NCBI GenBank assembly: GCA_934101425.1
Contig: CAKOQQ010000005.1
Coordinates: 70,222-134,221, forward strand
Source: an uncultured Bacilli bacterium
GTDB taxonomy: Bacteria; Bacillota_I; Bacilli_A; RF39; UBA660
Reading direction: 5' to 3'
DNA: 64,000 nucleotides
In this document: piece by piece, positions 59,532 to 64,000 of the stretch
How positions within the stretch are numbered: the first letter of the stretch is position 1
Layout of the letters: every line of letters begins with the position of its first letter
Position numbers and translations under genes: made by a program
Notes under the pieces: generated by a model
What the model was told of the DNA's origin: nothing
Seen by the model: the letters and a program-made list of their open reading frames with translations, nothing else
Database searches by the model: none

Positions 59532-59999
59532 TTATTCAAATTTAATTGATATATACATTTGATTTTCATATTCTTCTTGAATAGTTCTCATAATGTTATT
59601 AGCTAAAACATTATCGTGTTTATTACCTGTTACAATAACTCTTATTTGATTTCCTGTTATTTTAATAAAAGAATCTATTTTATATTTTTCCTTTACTTTA
59701 TTTTCTAATTTTTCTTCTTCTCCTCTAGTAATATTTAATGATTTCATTTGTTCAAATGCATTATTTCTTTCATCTACAGTAACATTTAAATCATTCATAA
59801 TCTTTTTTAATTCTTCCATTTCAATACTTATTTTATTATCAGATTCTACTCTTAAAGCGGTAAGTAAATCAACTTCTTTAATCTCTTCATTTAATCTATC
59901 ATCTGTTAGTACTTCATTTGGCATAGTTATATAATATACGCTAAGTACTAATATTAAACTAAATAAAGTTAAAAACCAAAGACTTCTTTTATTAATCAT
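59532..59999 (-). CDS. spoIIIAH: SpoIIIAH-like protein
   Basis: A 155-residue bitopic protein: membrane helix at about 6-24, then a helical segment and a ring-building-motif-like C-terminal domain (KIDSFIKITGNQIRVIVTG and IQEEYENQMYISIKFE). SpoIIIAH is the mother-cell partner of forespore SpoIIQ in the feeding-tube channel. The other spoIIIA genes are not in the visible sequence upstream, where thrS lies, so it is separated from the usual operon. Confidence 0.82.
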   Translation of the reverse strand: MINKRSLWFLTLFSLILVLSVYYITMPNEVLTDDRLNEEIKEVDLLTALRVESDNKISIEMEELKKIMNDLNVTVDERNNAFEQMKSLNITRGEEEKLENKVKEKYKIDSFIKITGNQIRVIVTGNKHDNVLANNIMRTIQEEYENQMYISIKFE

Positions 60000-60050
60000 A
60001 TAATTCCTCCATTATCTAATTAATTATATTTACATATAACTATTTTAGAA

Positions 60051-60073
60051 CAAAAAAAGGCCTAAGCCTTTCT
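60051..60073 (-). terminator. terminator after thrS
   Basis: AAAGGC/GCCTTT stem with a four-base loop and a T run on the minus strand, overlapping the thrS stop. Confidence 0.75.
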
Positions 60074-61813
60074 TTTAATATCATCTAATATTTTATTTAC
60101 AAATTCTTCTTTAGATAAAGTTACAGTATCACGAGATCCAAATAAACGATAACTAATAGAATTATCTTGTTTTTCTTTATCACCAATAATTAGTGTAAAT
60201 GGAATTTTTTTAGTTTGACTTTCTCTCATTTTATAAGATAGTTTTTCATCTCTATCATCTAATTCAACTCTTATATTGTTTTCTTCTAATAATTCATATA
60301 ATTCTTTAGCGTATTCTAAATGATATTCATTATTTACTGGAATAATATTTACTTGAACTGGACTTAACCATACTGGAAGAGCTCCTTTAGTTTCTTCTAA
60401 TATATATGCCATAAATCTATCTAGTGATCCTAATATAGCTCTGTGTAGTACTACTGGAGTTTTCTTAGTTCCATCAGCATCTACATATTTTAAATCAAAC
60501 TTAGCTGGTAAACAAAAGTCTAATTGGCAAGTAGATAATGTATATTCATTACCAACTGCAGGACGAACATTAACATCTAATTTAGGTCCATAGAAAGCAG
60601 CTTCACCAATTTCTTCAGTATAATTAATACCTAATTCATTTAATACTTCACGAAGTTCATTTTCAGCTTTATTCCACATATCATCATCTGGATGATATTT
60701 TTCTTTATCTAATGGATCACGAAGTGATAATACACATCTATAATCAGTAATTTTAAAGTCTTTGTAAACATCAAATATTAAATCTACTACTCTTTTAAAT
60801 TCATCTTTAATTTGTTCTTTAGTAACAAATAAGTGAGCATCATTTTGACAGAAGTGTCTGCCTCTTTCAATACCTTTTAAAGCTCCAGATGCTTCAAATC
60901 TAAAATCATGAGCAACTTCTCCTATTCTTATAGGCAAATCTTTATATGAATGCAATTTATTAGCATAAATCATCATATGATGAGGACAATTCATAGGACG
61001 AAGAACAAATGCTTCGCCATCTAATTCCATTGCAGGGAACATACTATCTTTATAATGATCCCAGTGACCACTAGTTTTATATAAATCTACAGTACCTACA
61101 CATGGAGTTAAAACATGCAAATATCCTAATTTTTTTTCTTTTTCTTTAATATAGTTTTCTAATTCTTGCCAAATAATATAACCATTTGGTAAAAACATAG
61201 GTAATCCTCTACCAACTAAATCATCAGACATAAATATTTCAAGTTCCTTACCTATTTTTCTGTGATCTCTTTCTTTTGCTTCTTCAAGCAATCTTAAGTG
61301 TTCAGCTAAAGCTTCTTCTGAATCAAAGCAAACACCGTAAATTCTTTGTAGCATCTTATTTTTAGAATCTCCCTTATAATAAGCACCACTAAACTTTAAT
61401 AACTTAAAATATTTTAATTCTTTAACTGTATCAACATGAGGTCCACGACATAAATCAGTAAAATCACCTTGAGTATAACAAGAAATAACTGCATCATTAT
61501 CCATATTATTTATTAAATCAATTTTGTATGGATCATCCTTAAACATTTCTAAAGCTTCTTCTTTAGTTAATTCATGTCTAACAATTCTCTTACCATCTTT
61601 ACTAATTTTTTTCATTTCGTGTTCAATTTTAGCTAAATCATCTTCACTAATAACGGCACCATCTAAATCTATATCATAGTAAAAACCTTCTTCAATAACA
61701 GGTCCTACCCAAAATTTAGCTTGTGGATATAGATGCTTTACTGCTTGAGCCATTAAATGAGCACAAGAGTGATTCATAACGCTTAGTTTTTCATTTTCTT
61801 TTATATTTATCAT
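60062..61813 (-). CDS. thrS: threonyl-tRNA synthetase without TGS domain
   Basis: A 583-residue ThrRS. It opens almost directly at the editing domain (MNHSCAHLMAQAVKHLYP, the HxxxH zinc pair) followed by CRGPHVDTV; the catalytic core has FVLRPMNCPHHMMIYANK, FRFEASGALKGIERGRHFCQNDAHLF and the anticodon-binding C-terminus. The roughly 60-residue N-terminal TGS domain of usual ThrRS is missing. ATGA overlaps an 89-residue frame upstream, which does not look like a detached TGS domain. Regulated by the threonine T-box at 62078-62240. Confidence 0.95.
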   Translation of the reverse strand: MINIKENEKLSVMNHSCAHLMAQAVKHLYPQAKFWVGPVIEEGFYYDIDLDGAVISEDDLAKIEHEMKKISKDGKRIVRHELTKEEALEMFKDDPYKIDLINNMDNDAVISCYTQGDFTDLCRGPHVDTVKELKYFKLLKFSGAYYKGDSKNKMLQRIYGVCFDSEEALAEHLRLLEEAKERDHRKIGKELEIFMSDDLVGRGLPMFLPNGYIIWQELENYIKEKEKKLGYLHVLTPCVGTVDLYKTSGHWDHYKDSMFPAMELDGEAFVLRPMNCPHHMMIYANKLHSYKDLPIRIGEVAHDFRFEASGALKGIERGRHFCQNDAHLFVTKEQIKDEFKRVVDLIFDVYKDFKITDYRCVLSLRDPLDKEKYHPDDDMWNKAENELREVLNELGINYTEEIGEAAFYGPKLDVNVRPAVGNEYTLSTCQLDFCLPAKFDLKYVDADGTKKTPVVLHRAILGSLDRFMAYILEETKGALPVWLSPVQVNIIPVNNEYHLEYAKELYELLEENNIRVELDDRDEKLSYKMRESQTKKIPFTLIIGDKEKQDNSISYRLFGSRDTVTLSKEEFVNKILDDIKRKA

Positions 61814-62079
61814 TTTATTTTACCTACTTTCTTTTCTCTATATGGGTTTTTATATGGTGCTATATTATTAGCTTTATCTCTTACTAATAAAATATCACCT
61901 GTCATAACACTTTCTTTGGTAACTATGTCAAATGGAACTGCGGTGGCTAAATTAAAGAATTTTAATTCTTTATGTTTAGCTCTATTTAAGTTTTGATTAT
62001 CGATTCCTACAAAATTTTTAAGAAAATCTTCCATACTTATAACATAGCTAATATCAATATTTAAATCTTTTAAAGTCAA
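61810..62079 (-). CDS. 89-residue protein of unknown function in the thrS operon
   Basis: I do not recognise it. No signal peptide or membrane helix; mixed charge, ending in a basic tail (REKKVGKIK). The start is TTG at 62079, seven bases after AAAGGAG, and that ribosome site is part of the T-box terminator stem, so both transcription and translation depend on antitermination. Its stop overlaps the thrS start (ATGA). Partial beta pattern in SVMTGDILLVRDK. Confidence 0.65.
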   Translation of the reverse strand: MTLKDLNIDISYVISMEDFLKNFVGIDNQNLNRAKHKELKFFNLATAVPFDIVTKESVMTGDILLVRDKANNIAPYKNPYREKKVGKIK

Positions 62080-62240
62080 AAAAACACTCCTTTCATAAAG
62101 GAGCGTTTATACGCGGTACCATCCCACCTTTTAACTTAATTTGATAACGGAATTACCGGAGTTTCTATTAAGAATCTGCTCATAGGTAGTAACTTATAAT
62201 CTATCTTATTAGTTTTCACCAACCACTAACTCTCTATAAA
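62078..62240 (-). promoter_or_regulatory. T-box leader, threonine-type
   Basis: On the minus strand: AGAGAGTTAG, GGTTGGTG, candidate specifier ACT (Thr) at 62188-62190, T-box GGATGGTACCGCG (about 62112-62124) and terminator ACGCTCCTTT/AAAGGAGTGT (62084-62106) followed by seven T. It should sense uncharged tRNA-Thr and control the 89-residue gene and thrS. The Shine-Dalgarno AAAGGAG of the first gene forms the 3' arm of the terminator. Confidence 0.9.
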
Positions 62241-62320
62241 GAATCAATTATAAGTCTCGTCCTCTTCATTGCATCTAATAGTAATTGTATATTCTTTTTA
62301 TTTTTTTGTCAAGTAATTAT

Positions 62321-64000
62321 TTAACCTACTGGTGATTTGGCATTATGAACTAATACTTCATATTCTGTTATTAAGTAATTATGAATGCCATCCACAGTTA
62401 AGTTATATGTTTTTATAGGCTTATCATATTCTACTACTTTTATATTTTTAATTTTTAATTTACCTTTTATAGTAGATGATAATGTATCTCCTGCTTTTAA
62501 TTCATAAGCTCTTACCCAGCCTTTATCTAGTACATAGTATTCATGTTTTTCAGTCGACTTAATTACTTCATTATTTTCTAATGTTACTTCATATATTTTG
62601 TTATTATAAGTAGTAATTGTATCAGTTACTTTACTTAATTCTTTTTCATTTGTATCTAAGTTTATTGCATATACATATTCTCCTACTTTAATGTCTTCTA
62701 TATTTTTAAGACCATTCTTTGTTAATACTTTTGTTCCTGCCACAAAACATTGTGTTACATATATAGTTCCTGTTTTTGTTGATACATTCCCGTAATTATC
62801 TTCACTTTCCACTTTATATGTTACTGAACTAGATGATGTAGTTGATGAATATGTTTTGTTTAAGCCACTATATACTAGTGTACCATTTATATAATATCTT
62901 ATTTCTTTTATTCCACCGGCATCACTAGTCGTTACTGTTATTGTATAGTTTGACCAAGATGGAGTTGTTGTTGATACTGTTAATGTTGGTGCTTTTGTAT
63001 CATAAACTGTTGATATTTCATTATTTGAACATGATACATTAAGTTTTGCATCATTACCATTTAATATTGCAGTTCCATAACCTGTACAACCAGTTGTATT
63101 ATTATAAAATTTAAATGCATATCCGCCAGAATAATTTTTTACAATAGTAAATGTATTATTAGCACTAGCATCCCATGAGTAATTTGTACTAGTTTGTAAA
63201 TCTGTAATAGTCCATACATTTTTCATACTTGTAGAAAATATTATATTATTATTTTCTCCAGGAGCTCTTGGAGAAGCTACATTGTGAACAAGCACTTCAT
63301 ATTCTGTTATTAAATAATTATGTATTCCATCTACAGTTAAACTATATACTTTAACTGGTTCATCGTAAAGTATTTTTTCTACTGATTTAATTTTAACTGG
63401 TCCAACTACTGTAGATGATAATGTATCACCAGATTTTAATTTATAAGCTTTTACCCAACCTTTATCTAGTACATAATATTTATGCTTTTCTGTTGAATCG
63501 ATAACTTTTCCATTTTCAAGTGTTATTCTGTATATAATATCATTAACAGTTTCAAGAGTATTTGTTACTTTACTTAGTTCTTTTTCATTTTTATCTAAGT
63601 TTAATGCATATACATAGTCTCCAACCTTTATATCCTCTATGTTTGTAAGTCCATTAGATGTAAGTACTTTTGTTCCTGCCACAAAACATTGTACTACATA
63701 GAAACTTCCAGTTTCTACTGCAACATTACCGGCATTATCTTCACTTTCTATTCTATAAGCATTATCTATATATTCTGCTGTTCCTGTATATGATGTATTA
63801 GTTCCAGCATATACTAATTTTCCATTAAAATAATATCTTATTTGTTTTATTCCAGAATCATCAGTTGTATTAACAGTTAATATGTATGTTCCCCAATTTG
63901 GATTACTTTTTGTTACAGATAATGTTGGAGGTGTTACATCTTTCCATTGTGCATATAGTGTATGATTACTTGCTGTTAATACTTTTGTTGTACTTTCTAC
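62321..64000 (-). CDS. large surface protein with two Hint domains (C-terminal part; start beyond window)
   Basis: The last 559 residues of a longer protein; the frame is open to the right edge. Order: end of an InlB B-repeat-like unit (HTLYAQWK), Ig-like domain (about 22-103, IKQIRYYFNGKLVYAG), Hint 1 (105-240: CFVAGTKVL, TEKH, LVHN), a linker with a small Cys-containing domain (about 245-330), a second Ig-like domain, Hint 2 (418-553: CFVAGTKVL, TEKH, LVHN) and a tail of six residues. Both Hint copies keep Cys1, TxxH and the closing His-Asn, so both look active. Closely related to the Hint domain in the pilin at 49.8 kb. No sortase motif or toxin domain follows. Confidence 0.85.
   Translation of the reverse strand, partial: VESTTKVLTASNHTLYAQWKDVTPPTLSVTKSNPNWGTYILTVNTTDDSGIKQIRYYFNGKLVYAGTNTSYTGTAEYIDNAYRIESEDNAGNVAVETGSFYVVQCFVAGTKVLTSNGLTNIEDIKVGDYVYALNLDKNEKELSKVTNTLETVNDIIYRITLENGKVIDSTEKHKYYVLDKGWVKAYKLKSGDTLSSTVVGPVKIKSVEKILYDEPVKVYSLTVDGIHNYLITEYEVLVHNVASPRAPGENNNIIFSTSMKNVWTITDLQTSTNYSWDASANNTFTIVKNYSGGYAFKFYNNTTGCTGYGTAILNGNDAKLNVSCSNNEISTVYDTKAPTLTVSTTTPSWSNYTITVTTSDAGGIKEIRYYINGTLVYSGLNKTYSSTTSSSSVTYKVESEDNYGNVSTKTGTIYVTQCFVAGTKVLTKNGLKNIEDIKVGEYVYAINLDTNEKELSKVTDTITTYNNKIYEVTLENNEVIKSTEKHEYYVLDKGWVRAYELKAGDTLSSTIKGKLKIKNIKVVEYDKPIKTYNLTVDGIHNYLITEYEVLVHNAKSPVG

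Noticed and set aside
1..64000. A DGR reverse transcriptase, CRISPR array or cas genes in the window
   Set aside because: No encoded protein showed reverse-transcriptase or Cas motifs, and no regularly spaced direct repeats were seen.

Overview
The window is very AT-rich (well under 30% GC by eye) and densely coded, mostly on the minus strand. It looks like chromosome from a walled, spore-forming, low-GC Bacillota (Firmicute), probably an uncultured gut lineage. Signs of this are spoIIGA-sigE, sigG, spoIIIAH, gerE, gerM, ylmC/ymxH and a cotD-like coat gene, beside ftsA-ftsZ, divIB-murB-murG, uppP and dacF. TGG is tryptophan and TGA is used as a stop, so this is not a wall-less, recoded mollicute. 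I cannot name the species.

Layout. 0-5 kb: sporulation sigma factors with gmk and a PAP2 phosphatase. 4.9-6.2 kb: a type IV pilin-like gene whose C-terminus carries a GC-rich, NNC-codon-rich stretch that looks like the variable region of a diversity-generating retroelement; it sits behind a short leader gene and a terminator-like hairpin. 6.4-9.4 kb: hemolysin III, an acyl-CoA ligase and a divergent TetR regulator with a 28-bp palindromic operator. 9.4-15.4 kb: cell division and wall synthesis. 15.4-20.5 kb: a Bce-like two-component/ABC peptide-defence module with BceR-type boxes. 20.6-27.9 kb: envelope lipid and acyl-activation genes with a second two-component system. 28-32.4 kb: one D,D-carboxypeptidase and three tandem VanY-like enzymes. 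32.4-34.5 kb: Nudix, ASCH and two cysteine-peptidase-like genes, then cotD. 34.5-40 kb: a decayed pilin gene, the SRP genes ffh, ylxM and ftsY, and a HerA-like ATPase. 40-46.7 kb: housekeeping genes (RNase J, miaA, queA, tdk, yqeY, rpsU). 46.8-49.8 kb: a compact bacteriocin operon with two overlapping double-glycine peptides and a candidate immunity peptide. 49.8-51.1 kb: a second pilin, fused to a Hint (intein-like) domain, with the same leader as the first. 51-54.7 kb: a T-box operon with a short AlaRS. 54.8-57.5 kb: a DUF368 transporter and enolase with a tiny structured RNA upstream. 57.5-60 kb: PEBP, a signal-peptidase-like gene, tRNA-Arg and late sporulation genes. 60-62.3 kb: a T-box thrS operon whose ThrRS lacks the TGS domain. 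62.3-64 kb: the C-terminal part of a large surface protein with two more Hint domains.

Most unusual is a surface-protein theme spread over four places: two pilin-like genes with a shared promoter/micro-ORF/terminator-hairpin leader, one carrying a DGR-like hypervariable lectin-type tail and one carrying a self-processing Hint tail; a decayed third pilin; and a double-Hint surface protein. No reverse transcriptase or template repeat was seen in the window, so any retroelement machinery would have to lie elsewhere. The other highlights are the bacteriocin operon and the 48-nt three-way-junction RNA upstream of eno.
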